DNA of 64,000 nt from Actinomadura oligospora ATCC 43269. Lineage in GTDB: Bacteria > Actinomycetota > Actinomycetes > Streptosporangiales > Streptosporangiaceae. How positions within the stretch are numbered: position 1 is the first letter of the stretch; each line of letters opens with the position of its first letter. The translations under genes were made by a program, and so were the position numbers. The stretch spans positions 393,292 through 457,291 of the forward strand of contig NZ_JADG01000009.1 of the NCBI RefSeq assembly GCF_000518265.1. The letters are read 5' to 3'. Under the pieces are notes generated by a model. It was not told where the DNA came from and did not search any database. It was given only the letters and a program-made list of their open reading frames with translations. Below are positions 35,417 to 44,702 of the stretch, in pieces.

Positions 35417-36454
35417 CTGTCCAGGCGCGCACTGATCACCGGCATCACCGGTCAGGACGGCTCGTACCTCGCCGAGCACCTGCTCGCCGAGGGCTACGAG
35501 GTCTGGGGGCTGGTGCGCGGGCAGGCCAACCCGCACGTGGCCCGGCTGCGCAAGCACGTCGGGGACGTCCGGATCACCACCGGCGACCTGCTCGACCAGG
35601 GCAGCCTGATCTCCGCCGTGGAGCGGGCGCAGCCCGACGAGGTGTACAACCTCGGCGCGATCTCCTACGTCCCGATGTCGTGGCAGCAGGCGGAGCTGAC
35701 CGCCGAGGTCACCGGCATGGGCGTGCTGCGCGTCCTGGAGGCGATCCGGGTGGTGTCGGGGATCGGCGGCTCGCGCACGCCGTCCCGGGACGAGCAGATC
35801 CGGTTCTACCAGGCGTCCTCGTCGGAGATGTTCGGCATGGTCCGGGAGACCCCGCAGAACGAGCGGACCCCGTTCCACCCGCGCAGCCCCTACGGGGTCG
35901 CCAAGACCTACGGGCACTACATCACCCAGAACTACCGCGAGTCGTACGGGATGTTCGCGGTCAGCGGCATCCTGTTCAACCACGAGTCACCGCGCCGGGG
36001 CGCCGAGTTCGTCACCCGCAAGGTGACGCTCGGAGCGGCCCGGATCAAGCTGGGCCTGGCGTCCGAGCTGCGCCTGGGCAACCTGGAGGCGCGCCGCGAC
36101 TGGGGCTTCGCGGGCGACTACGCGCGGGCGATGCGGCTGATGCTGGCGCAGGAGACGCCCGAGGACTACGTGATCGGCACCGGCAAGACCCAGTCGGTGC
36201 GCGACCTGGTCGACTTCGCGTTCCGCACCGCCGGGCTGAACTGGGAGGACCACGTCGTCCTGGACGACCGGTACACCCGTCCGGCCGAGGTGGACCTGCT
36301 GTGCGCCGACCCGAAGAAGGCCCGCGCGCAGCTCGGCTGGGAGCCCGCGGTGACCTTCGAGGAACTGGTCACCATGATGGTCGAGTCGGACCTGCGGCTG
36401 CTGTCCGGGTCGGCCCGTCCCGAGGACGAGCCGTTCAGCCCCGACCACTGGTGA
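35417..36454 (+). CDS. gmd: GDP-mannose 4,6-dehydratase, probable CTG start
   Basis: A 345-residue short-chain-type dehydratase that converts GDP-mannose to GDP-4-keto-6-deoxymannose, the first step to GDP-fucose, GDP-rhamnose or GDP-perosamine. The N-terminus ALITGITGQDGSYLAEHLL has the NADP-binding GxxGxxG. The catalytic Ser-Ser-Glu region is ASSSEMFG, and YGVAKTYGHY holds the Tyr and Lys. TRPAEVDLLCADPKKA is typical of GMD. No ATG, GTG or well-placed TTG fits. A perfect GGAGG (35407-35411) sits five bases before CTG 35417, which yields the family-typical SRRALITG start; TTG 35405 overlaps the GGAGG. No partner sugar-modifying gene is adjacent. Confidence 0.9.
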   Translation: MSRRALITGITGQDGSYLAEHLLAEGYEVWGLVRGQANPHVARLRKHVGDVRITTGDLLDQGSLISAVERAQPDEVYNLGAISYVPMSWQQAELTAEVTGMGVLRVLEAIRVVSGIGGSRTPSRDEQIRFYQASSSEMFGMVRETPQNERTPFHPRSPYGVAKTYGHYITQNYRESYGMFAVSGILFNHESPRRGAEFVTRKVTLGAARIKLGLASELRLGNLEARRDWGFAGDYARAMRLMLAQETPEDYVIGTGKTQSVRDLVDFAFRTAGLNWEDHVVLDDRYTRPAEVDLLCADPKKARAQLGWEPAVTFEELVTMMVESDLRLLSGSARPEDEPFSPDHW

Positions 36455-36551
36455 CCTCCGGGCCGTCCCCCTGGTTCTGACGGGTCGGGCCCCCCACCGG
36501 GGAGATCACCTCGGGGTGCCCGCGGTTCCGGCGGCATGCGACGATCGGACC

Positions 36552-36815
36552 ATGAGCGTTTGTGAACACGTGTCCCAGTTGCCCACGCCCGAACCGGCCC
36601 CCCGCACTCCCGAAGGCTGCGAGGAGTGCCTGCGGAACGGCACCCGGTGGGTCCACCTGCGCGTGTGCCTGGAGTGCGGGCACGTGGGGTGCTGTGACTC
36701 CTCCCCCAACCGGCACGCGAGCGCGCACGCCGCCGCGGACAAGCACCCGGTGATCCGGTCCTTCGAGCCCGGCGAGGACTGGCGCTGGTGCTTCGTGGAC
36801 GAGCAGATCGTCTGA
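36552..36815 (+). CDS. UBP-type zinc-finger protein
   Basis: An 87-residue protein that is almost entirely a UBP-type (ZnF-UBP) zinc finger. The Cys/His ligands occur in order: CEHVSQ, GCEECL, LRVCLECGHVGCCDSS and RHASAHAAADKHPVIRS, followed by EPGEDWRWCFVDE. In eukaryotes this fold binds the ubiquitin C-terminus; bacterial actinomycete versions have no known partner. The stop codon overlaps the MFS start by one base (TGATG), so the two proteins are made together. Weak ribosome binding site, so the transcript may be leaderless. Confidence 0.92.
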   Translation: MSVCEHVSQLPTPEPAPRTPEGCEECLRNGTRWVHLRVCLECGHVGCCDSSPNRHASAHAAADKHPVIRSFEPGEDWRWCFVDEQIV

Positions 36816-38395
36816 TGGCCGAGATCCGGCTGTCGCAGGCGCGCGGGCGCTGGATCCTGCTCGCGACCGTGCTCGGCTCGGGCGTGGCGTCCCTGGACGC
36901 CACGGTCGTCAACGTCGCGTTGCCGAAGCTGGCGGACGACCTGTCGGCCTCGATGGCCGATCTCCAGTGGACCGTCAACGCCTACACGCTCACCCTCGCC
37001 GGGCTGATCCTGCTCGGCGGGTCCCTCGGCGACCGGTTCGGCCGCCGCCGGGTGTTCGTGATCGGCGTGGTGTGGTTCGCGACGGCGTCGGTGCTGTGCG
37101 GCGCCGCGCCGGACGTCGGGACGCTGATCGCCGCGCGGGCGCTGCAGGGCGTCGGCGGGGCGCTGCTGACCCCCGGCTCGCTGGCGATCATCCAGGCGTC
37201 GTTCGACAAGGACGACCGTCCGCGCGCGGTCGGCGCCTGGTCCGGGCTGTCCGGGGTGGCGGGCGCGGTCGGCCCGTTCGCGGGCGGCTGGCTGGTGGAG
37301 GCCGCGGGATGGCGGTGGGTGTTCCTGCTGAACGCCCCGCTCGCGGTGATCGTGGTGCTGGTGGCGCTGCGGCACGTCCCGGAGACCCGCGACCCGGACG
37401 CGACCGGGCGGTTCGACATCGCGGGCGCGGTCCTGGCGGCGCTGACGCTGGCCGGGACGACGTACGCGCTCACCGAGGCCCCGAGCAAGGGCGCGGGCAG
37501 CGGGGTCATGGTCGCCGCGGTGGTCGGGATCGGCTCGGCGGTCGGGTTCGTCCTGGTGGAGCGGTGGCTCGGGCGCGGCAACGGGAACGGGAAGCGGCCC
37601 CAGCCGATGCTGCCGCTGACGATGTTCGCGAACCGGGAGTTCTCCGCGGTCAACGCCGTCACCTTCGTCGTGTACGGCGGGATGGGCGTGATGTTCTTCC
37701 TGTTCGTGCTGAACCTCCAGGTCGTGTCGGGGTTCTCGCCGATCGCGGCGGGCACGGCGCTGCTGCCGGTGACGGCGCTGATGCTGCTGCTGTCCCCGCG
37801 CGCGGGCGGGCTCGCGCAGAGGATCGGGCCGCGGAGGCCGATGACGGTCGGCCTGGTGCTCGCCGCGCTCGGGATGGCGCTGGTGTCGCGGGTCGGGGAG
37901 CACGCGTCCTACTGGCGGGACGTCCTGCCCGGCGTGGTGGTGTTCGGGCTCGGCCTGTCCGCGATGGTCGCGCCGCTCACCGCGACGGTCCTGGCGAGCG
38001 CGGACGTCCGGCACGCTGGCATCGCGAGCGGGGTGAACAACGCGGTGGCGCGCGCGGCGGGCCTGCTGGCGGTCGCGGCGATCCCGCCGCTGGTCGGCCT
38101 GACCGGGGACGCCTACCGCAACCCCGCCAAGTTCGCCGACGGGTTCCGGTCGGCGATGCTGATCTGCGCGGGCATGCTGCTCGCCGGGGCCGTGCTGACC
38201 CTGTTCACCGTCCGGGACGACGTCCTGAAGACCGCGCCCCCGGAGCAGGAGCCCGAGTGCCACATGCACTGCGCGGTCGGCGCGCCGCCGCTGGAACGCG
38301 AGCGGTCCGCGGTCCCGGCCGGCGCCGCGGCCGAGCCCGGTCCGGCGGGCGCGGCCGGAGGCCCGGCGGGCCCCGTGGACACCGGAGGCGGCTGA
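36815..38395 (+). CDS. MFS drug exporter, DHA2 (14-helix) family
   Basis: A 526-residue proton-coupled exporter of the EmrB/QacA (DHA2) family with about 14 membrane helices. LDATVVNVALPKLADDL in helix 1 and the motif-A loop GGSLGDRFGRRRVFV between helices 2 and 3 are diagnostic. The cytoplasmic tail contains a Cys/His pair (PECHMHCAVG) and ends Pro/Ala/Gly-rich. It is translationally coupled to the UBP zinc-finger gene (TGATG). The coupling suggests the small zinc protein binds or controls the transporter (inference). Substrate unknown. Confidence 0.92.
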   Translation: MAEIRLSQARGRWILLATVLGSGVASLDATVVNVALPKLADDLSASMADLQWTVNAYTLTLAGLILLGGSLGDRFGRRRVFVIGVVWFATASVLCGAAPDVGTLIAARALQGVGGALLTPGSLAIIQASFDKDDRPRAVGAWSGLSGVAGAVGPFAGGWLVEAAGWRWVFLLNAPLAVIVVLVALRHVPETRDPDATGRFDIAGAVLAALTLAGTTYALTEAPSKGAGSGVMVAAVVGIGSAVGFVLVERWLGRGNGNGKRPQPMLPLTMFANREFSAVNAVTFVVYGGMGVMFFLFVLNLQVVSGFSPIAAGTALLPVTALMLLLSPRAGGLAQRIGPRRPMTVGLVLAALGMALVSRVGEHASYWRDVLPGVVVFGLGLSAMVAPLTATVLASADVRHAGIASGVNNAVARAAGLLAVAAIPPLVGLTGDAYRNPAKFADGFRSAMLICAGMLLAGAVLTLFTVRDDVLKTAPPEQEPECHMHCAVGAPPLERERSAVPAGAAAEPGPAGAAGGPAGPVDTGGG

Positions 38396-38520
38396 CGCGC
38401 ACGGGTGACGGCCGACTGATTCGTCCGGGATGTCGTCACCCTCGGTGTCGGCGGCGCGAATCTCGGGCCGATTCCGGCTATGTCCAGGACCGGATCAGTT
38501 CGTTGTCATACGGTGCGAGC

Positions 38521-39399
38521 ATGAATCTGCGGCAGCTGCGCTATGTCGTGGCGACCGCCGACCACGGCACCATGACGTCGGCGGCCCAGGCGCTCTACGT
38601 GGCCCAGCCCGCGCTGTCCCGGGCCGTCCGGGAGCTGGAGCGCGAGCTCGGGGTGGAGCTGTTCGCCCGGTCCGGACGTGGGGTGGTGCTGACGGCGGCG
38701 GGCGAGCAGGTGGTCCGGCACGCGCGGGTCGCGCTGTCGGCGGTCGAGGCGATCGAGAGCCTGTCGGCGGGCGGCGCGGGCGGCCGGGGCGCGGACCTGC
38801 GCATCGCCACCACGCTGTCCCTGGAGCCGGAGCTCACCGGGCGGCTCATCCCCCGGTTCGCCCGCGACCAGCCCGCCGTCCGGGTCCGGGTGGTGCGCTG
38901 CCCGGGCGCGGCGCACGCGGCGGCGGCGCTCCGGCAGGGCCGCGCCGACCTCGCCCTGACGGATCTTCCCGTCCCCGGCGACCTGGTCGCCCACCCGGTG
39001 GACCAGCGGGAGGTCGTGCTGGTGTCGCCGCCGACGCTGAAGCTGCGCGAGCCCGTCCCGACCGCCGCGCTGAACGGGATGAAGCTGATCCTGCCCGGAC
39101 GCGGCACCGCGCCGCGCGCCGAGATCGACATGATGCTGGAGCGGGTCGGCGCGTCCCCGGTCGCCGCGGTGGAGTCGGAGGAGCGCGGCGCGTGGCTCGG
39201 CTGCGTCCGCGCGGGCATGGGCTCGCTGCTCTGGTACCGCAACCAGCTGGACGACACCGACGGACTGGCGGTGCGCTCGTTCATGCCGCCGCTGACCCGG
39301 CTCGTCGGGATCGTCCACGCGCACCGGCAGCTGCCCCCGGCCGCGCGGGACTTCCTGGCCTTCGCCAAGGACGATCCGCGCTCCGTCCGCCATCCCTGA
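38521..39399 (+). CDS. LysR-family regulator (downstream of the exporter)
   Basis: A 292-residue LysR-type regulator. DNA-binding domain at residues 1-60 (LRQLRYVVATADHGTMTSAA, then PALSRAVRELERELG); effector domain about 88-290. ATG at 38521 is preceded by TACGGT at six bases, which could be a -10 of a leaderless message. It is on the same strand as the exporter, 125 bases downstream, and could control either the exporter or the following antiporter. No inducer can be guessed. Confidence 0.88.
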   Translation: MNLRQLRYVVATADHGTMTSAAQALYVAQPALSRAVRELERELGVELFARSGRGVVLTAAGEQVVRHARVALSAVEAIESLSAGGAGGRGADLRIATTLSLEPELTGRLIPRFARDQPAVRVRVVRCPGAAHAAAALRQGRADLALTDLPVPGDLVAHPVDQREVVLVSPPTLKLREPVPTAALNGMKLILPGRGTAPRAEIDMMLERVGASPVAAVESEERGAWLGCVRAGMGSLLWYRNQLDDTDGLAVRSFMPPLTRLVGIVHAHRQLPPAARDFLAFAKDDPRSVRHP

Positions 39400-39516
39400 C
39401 AGGACCGGCCGGGCACCGCCCCGCCGTCCCGGAGCGGACGAGCCGAGTGCCGTCCACCGCCTCTGACCTGCCCGCCGACGGATCGGGCACCTCCGGCGGC
39501 GTGTCATGATCGGGGC

Positions 39517-41121
39517 GTGGAGACGAAGCACGCCCTCTGGCTACTGGCGGTGCCGGTGGTCGCCCTCGCCGTGGCGGCGCTGGCCCGGCGCACCCGGATC
39601 GCCGCCCCGCTCGCCCTGGTGATCGCCGGACTCATCTGCTCGTACCTGCCCGGCGTGCCGAACTTCGGGCTCAATCCCGACTTCGTGCTCTACGTGTTCC
39701 TGCCGCCGCTGCTGTTCTCGGCGGCCTGGCAGAGCAGCATGGTCGACCTGCGCGCCAACCTGCGTCCGATCACGCTCCTGTCGGTCGGGCTGGTCCTGTT
39801 CACCACGCTGGCCGTCGGCTGGGCCGTCCACCTGGTGGTGCCGGGGCTGCCGCTGCCGGTCGCGCTGGTGCTCGGCGCGATCGTCGCCCCGCCGGACGCG
39901 GTCGCGGCGGTCAGCGTCGCGCAACGGCTCGGGCTGCCCCGCCAGACGGTGACGATCCTGGTCGGGGAGAGCCTGTTCAACGACGCGACCGCGCTGACGG
40001 CGTTCCGGGTCGCGGTCGCCGCCGCCACCGGCGCGGGCTTCACCTGGCTGGACGGCGCGGGCCGGTTCGCCTACGCGGCGATCGCGGGCACGCTCATCGG
40101 GCTGGTGCTCGGCCCGCCGCTGCACTGGCTGCGCACCCGGCTGAACGACCCGCTGGTGGAGAACGCCGTCGCCGTCCTCGCCCCCTACGCCGCGTACCTG
40201 ACGGCCGAGGCCGTGCACGGCTCCGGCGTGATCGCGGTGGTGGTCAGCGGCCTGTACCTGGGGCACCGGTTCACCGAGTCCGCCGCGATCACCCGGCTCA
40301 TCGGGCACTCGTTCTGGAAGATCGTGGTCTTCCTGCTGGAGTCGGTGGTGTTCCTGCTCATCGGGCTCCAGCTGCCGCCCGTCCTGGACGCGGTGTCGAA
40401 CCGGTCCTGGGAGAACCTGGCGTGGTGGGCGGTGGTCACGTTCGCCGCGACGGTCGTCGCCCGGTTCGTCTGGCTCTTCCTGGTGTCGTACGTGCCGCTG
40501 AGGCTCGGGATCTTCCGTCCGCCGTCCGAGGGGCACGATCCCGGCTGGCGCGGCCACGTGGTCGTCGGCTGGGCGGGGATGCGCGGGGTCGTCTCGCTCG
40601 CGGCGGCGTTCGCGATCCCGTTCACGACCACGTCCGGCGCGCCGTTCCCGGACCGCGACCTCGTGCTGTTCCTGACCTTCACGACCGTCCTCGCGACGCT
40701 CCTGGTGCAGGGGCTCACCTTCCCGGCGCTGATCCGGATGCTCGGCGCCGCCGGCGGGGAGCGCGAGACCTACACCGACACCGTGGCGGAGGCGGGGGCG
40801 CAGCACGCGGCGGCGTCGGCGGCGATCAGCCGCCTGGACGAGCTGGCGGAGTCCGAGGACCTCGACGAGGACGTCGTGGAACGGCTGCGGCACCTGGCCG
40901 AGCACCGGCAGCTGCGGGCCTGGGAGAGGCTCGGCGGCGGGACGGGACCGGAGGGCGCCGAGGTGCCGAGCGTGACCTACCGGCGGCTGAGGCGCGAGAT
41001 GCTCGCCGCGGAGCGCGCCACGTTCATCCAGATGCGCGACGAGCGGCGGCTGGACGACGCGGTGTTGGCCCACATCCTGCACGAGCTCGACCTGGAGGAG
41101 GCGTCCCTCCAGCGCGACTGA
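39517..41121 (+). CDS. CPA1-family Na+/H+ antiporter, copy B
   Basis: A 534-residue paralogue of the antiporter at 32840. It has about 12 membrane helices, the ion-site motif GAIVAPPDAVAAVSV with its Asp, and the following GESLFNDATALTAF. The helical cytoplasmic tail (about 415-534) is less acidic than in copy A. It exchanges monovalent cations for protons in pH and salt homeostasis. Start GTG at 39517. Both copies are 534 residues but differ at most positions, so they are old paralogues flanking the same gene group. Confidence 0.92.
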   Translation: METKHALWLLAVPVVALAVAALARRTRIAAPLALVIAGLICSYLPGVPNFGLNPDFVLYVFLPPLLFSAAWQSSMVDLRANLRPITLLSVGLVLFTTLAVGWAVHLVVPGLPLPVALVLGAIVAPPDAVAAVSVAQRLGLPRQTVTILVGESLFNDATALTAFRVAVAAATGAGFTWLDGAGRFAYAAIAGTLIGLVLGPPLHWLRTRLNDPLVENAVAVLAPYAAYLTAEAVHGSGVIAVVVSGLYLGHRFTESAAITRLIGHSFWKIVVFLLESVVFLLIGLQLPPVLDAVSNRSWENLAWWAVVTFAATVVARFVWLFLVSYVPLRLGIFRPPSEGHDPGWRGHVVVGWAGMRGVVSLAAAFAIPFTTTSGAPFPDRDLVLFLTFTTVLATLLVQGLTFPALIRMLGAAGGERETYTDTVAEAGAQHAAASAAISRLDELAESEDLDEDVVERLRHLAEHRQLRAWERLGGGTGPEGAEVPSVTYRRLRREMLAAERATFIQMRDERRLDDAVLAHILHELDLEEASLQRD

Positions 41122-41281
41122 CGCGCGTCCCCGAGGCGCGCGGGCCCGGCTCGAACGAGCGGGGTGCGCGGGCGAGGGGTCAGCGAGCGGGGTGGTGGAC
41201 GAGCCGTCCCGGACATGACGTCCGGGACGGAACGGTGTTGTCCCTCACGGCGTGCGGGACGGGGCGGGGGTTCCGAACGGC

Positions 41282-42202
41282 TCAGGCGGGGCCGGCGCCG
41301 TTCGGGGGTTTGTCCGGCAGTTCGACGGCATAGGACTCCTTGACCACGTCGAGGTGGTGCCAGGACTCCCGGACCGTCACGCCCGGGATGGCCCGGACGG
41401 CGTCCAGGACCTCGACCAGCTCGGCCCGCGACGACGCCTCGGCCTGGCCGACGATGTCGTAGCGTCCGAACCCGGTGGCCAGGTACCTCACGCCCTCCTG
41501 CTCGGCGACCGCCTCGGCGACCCGGCGCAGTGGCCCGGTCACCAGCAGCCCGAACCCGCCGAGCTCGGCGGCGCCGAGTGCGAGGGGGTCGGCCAGGCCG
41601 GTGACCTGGATGACGCCGGACCGCATCAGCCGGACGACGCGGGCGCGGGTTGCGGCCTGCGAGAGTCCGATGATGTCGGCGAGCCGGGTGTAGGGCGCGC
41701 GACCGTCGCGCTGCAGTTCCTGCAGCAACCGCCAGTCGATGTCGTCCAGGGTGATCCGGTCCAGGGTCCGGACCACGGCGTGCGCGTCCCGGACGGTGGC
41801 GACGGTGCGGAACACCTCGGTCGCCTCCACCCCGGGCACCGAGCGGATGTGGTCCACCTCGGCGGCGAGCGCCGCGTCGTCCCGGGTGCGGACCTGGGCG
41901 ACCAGGTCGTGCGGCCCGGCCGTCAGCGCCGTGAACCCGACGGCCGGCCGCTCGGCGACCGCGAGGGCCACCTCCCGCGCCGGACCCGACACGGTGATCG
42001 ACACATGGCCGACCGCCTCCGCCCCGACCACGGCCGAGTGCACGATGCCCACGACCCGGACCACTTCGGTCTCGAGCAGGCTCTGCACCCGTGCCCGCAC
42101 GGCCGTGCGGGAAAGCCCCACCCGGTCGGCGAGCGCCTGGAAGGTCGCTCTGCCATCCCGCTGGAGCTCGCGGACGAGCACGGCGTCGACCGCATCCAGC
42201 AC
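41282..42202 (-). CDS. Lrp/AsnC-family regulator with duplicated architecture
   Basis: A 306-residue regulator made of two AsnC units head to tail. Unit 1: helix-turn-helix in ELQRDGRATFQALADRVGLS (about residues 12-31), then a RAM-like effector domain. Unit 2: helix-turn-helix in RLLQELQRDGRAPYTRLADI (about 160-179), then a second RAM domain. A normal Lrp is about 150 residues, so this is a fused pseudo-dimer. GTG at 42202 has a perfect AAGGAGG eight bases upstream, so the longer open frame is rejected. A large inverted repeat lies 44-92 bases upstream, probably its own operator. Effectors in the family are amino acids. Confidence 0.9.
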   Translation of the reverse strand: MLDAVDAVLVRELQRDGRATFQALADRVGLSRTAVRARVQSLLETEVVRVVGIVHSAVVGAEAVGHVSITVSGPAREVALAVAERPAVGFTALTAGPHDLVAQVRTRDDAALAAEVDHIRSVPGVEATEVFRTVATVRDAHAVVRTLDRITLDDIDWRLLQELQRDGRAPYTRLADIIGLSQAATRARVVRLMRSGVIQVTGLADPLALGAAELGGFGLLVTGPLRRVAEAVAEQEGVRYLATGFGRYDIVGQAEASSRAELVEVLDAVRAIPGVTVRESWHHLDVVKESYAVELPDKPPNGAGPA

Positions 42203-42245
42203 GGCTGTCCTCCTTCGCGATGCGATGAAACTTTTTGTCGGAACT

Positions 42246-42294
42246 GCAAGATCATTCCATTTCACGGCGGTCCGCCGTCAAATATTGATCTTGC
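42246..42294 (-). promoter_or_regulatory. 49-base inverted repeat with AsnC-gene promoter
   Basis: Outer arms GCAAGATCA (42246-42254) and TGATCTTGC (42286-42294) are perfect. Inner arms ACGGCGG (42264-42270) and CCGCCGT (42272-42278) are perfect about one central base. AT-rich partly complementary stretches lie between. On the minus strand TTGACG overlaps the inner palindrome and TGGAAT lies 16 bases further on, giving a promoter for the regulator at 42202. The size fits a multi-dimer Lrp-type operator. Confidence 0.6.
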
Positions 42295-42382
42295 TCGTGT
42301 TCGCCGGGACCGGCCGCCGTCGAAGCGTCGGCGTACGGGCCGGACGGCGACGAATGCGGTGCTGGATAGGGGCGCACGGCAA

Positions 42383-42396
42383 CGCAACGCGTTGCG
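42383..42396. promoter_or_regulatory. LacI-operator-like palindrome
   Basis: CGCAACGCGTTGCG is a perfect 14-base palindrome with a central CG, the form typical of LacI-family operators. No LacI-type gene is present in the window, so a distant regulator would have to use it, or it occurs by chance. Confidence 0.3.
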
Positions 42397-42785
42397 GCGG
42401 ACCACGCGGATCCCGGCGGACGACCCGGGCGCGGGTCCCGCACGGACGTGGCGATCGTCACTCCCGCCCCGGCGGCGGGCAGGCCGGACCGGGGCCACGG
42501 GCGTCACCGACATGCGCACTCCCGGCCTTCCGCTGCGACGCCTCCTACGGGGGACCGGCCGTCCGCGCGAGGCTATGTAAGAAAAGTGCATCGAGTGCGC
42601 AAGAACGTCAAGAGGTGACTTCACGGAGAGCAAAGTCGAGCAAGCTCCCGGTCAAGGGGGTGTCCGCGCTGGTAGAGGCGGATTTCAGGGCGATCGTTCC
42701 GACCCGCGGATGATCACCTTCCGGCCAGGGTTTCATCACCGTCCGAGAGCCCGTCGTCCAGTTCGTGAGCTTGGTTCGGGCATGA

Positions 42786-44288
<1,503 letters not shown>

Positions 44289-44322
44289 CCGCCTCCGCGA
44301 CCACCTGCCCGACGGACCTCGC

Positions 44323-44365
44323 CGCCGGGCTCCCGACACCGCCGGTGCCCTGGGAGCCCGGCGGT
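44323..44365 (+). terminator. guaB1 hairpin terminator
   Basis: CCGCCGGGCTCCC and GGGAGCCCGGCGG form a perfect 13-pair stem around a 17-base loop, 35 bases after the guaB1 stop. There is no U-tract directly after it, though ATTTT follows ten bases later. End coordinate uncertain by one base. Confidence 0.72.
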
Positions 44366-44564
44366 TCCGCATTTTCGGACCCCGGCGCTCACGCGGCGCT
44401 CGGCTTACGGGATTGTGCGACACGCCGGGGGCAATGCGCCGCCCCGCCCGCGCTGAGCTGCACCCTTTCTCCTCGGGGACGGAGATCCCCGGTCTCCGGA
44501 GGGCAGGCACGTGATCAAAATTCGGGCACGACCTCGCTCCCGGAGACGCGCGACGACCGCAAAG

Positions 44565-44579
44565 TGCCTATTGTAGGCA
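44565..44579. promoter_or_regulatory. Inverted repeat upstream of the LCP gene
   Basis: TGCCTA-TTG-TAGGCA is a perfect six-base inverted repeat about 125 bases upstream of the LCP start and just before a possible TTGCAC -35. It may be an operator; its regulator is unknown. Confidence 0.3.
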
Positions 44580-44702
44580 AGAGTTGCACGTGACGAAGTA
44601 CTGCTCGTATTCGGACGACTACTCCCGCAACCTCTGCTCGGTTTTGCGCGTCCTGAATGTTGTTCAGTGCCTGGATTGAGCGCGTAGGGAAGTGGAGCGT
44701 CC

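Larger units (their letters stand above)
44289..44702. other. Intergenic region: guaB1 terminator and LCP promoter region
   Basis: This 414-base gap contains the guaB1 terminator hairpin (44323-44365), then a stretch with no supported gene. It also has an inverted repeat TGCCTA-TTG-TAGGCA (44565-44579), a possible -35 TTGCAC shortly downstream of it and a small hairpin CTGAA-N5-TTCAG (44653-44667) before the LCP start. The upstream leader of the LCP gene is therefore long, or its promoter lies near 44590. Confidence 0.5.

Noticed and set aside
42615..42713. A 32-codon frame (VTSRRAKSSKLPVKGV...) upstream of guaB1
   Set aside because: The only purine-rich site (AGAGG) is fused to the GTG start with no spacing, there is no recognisable family and no better in-frame start.
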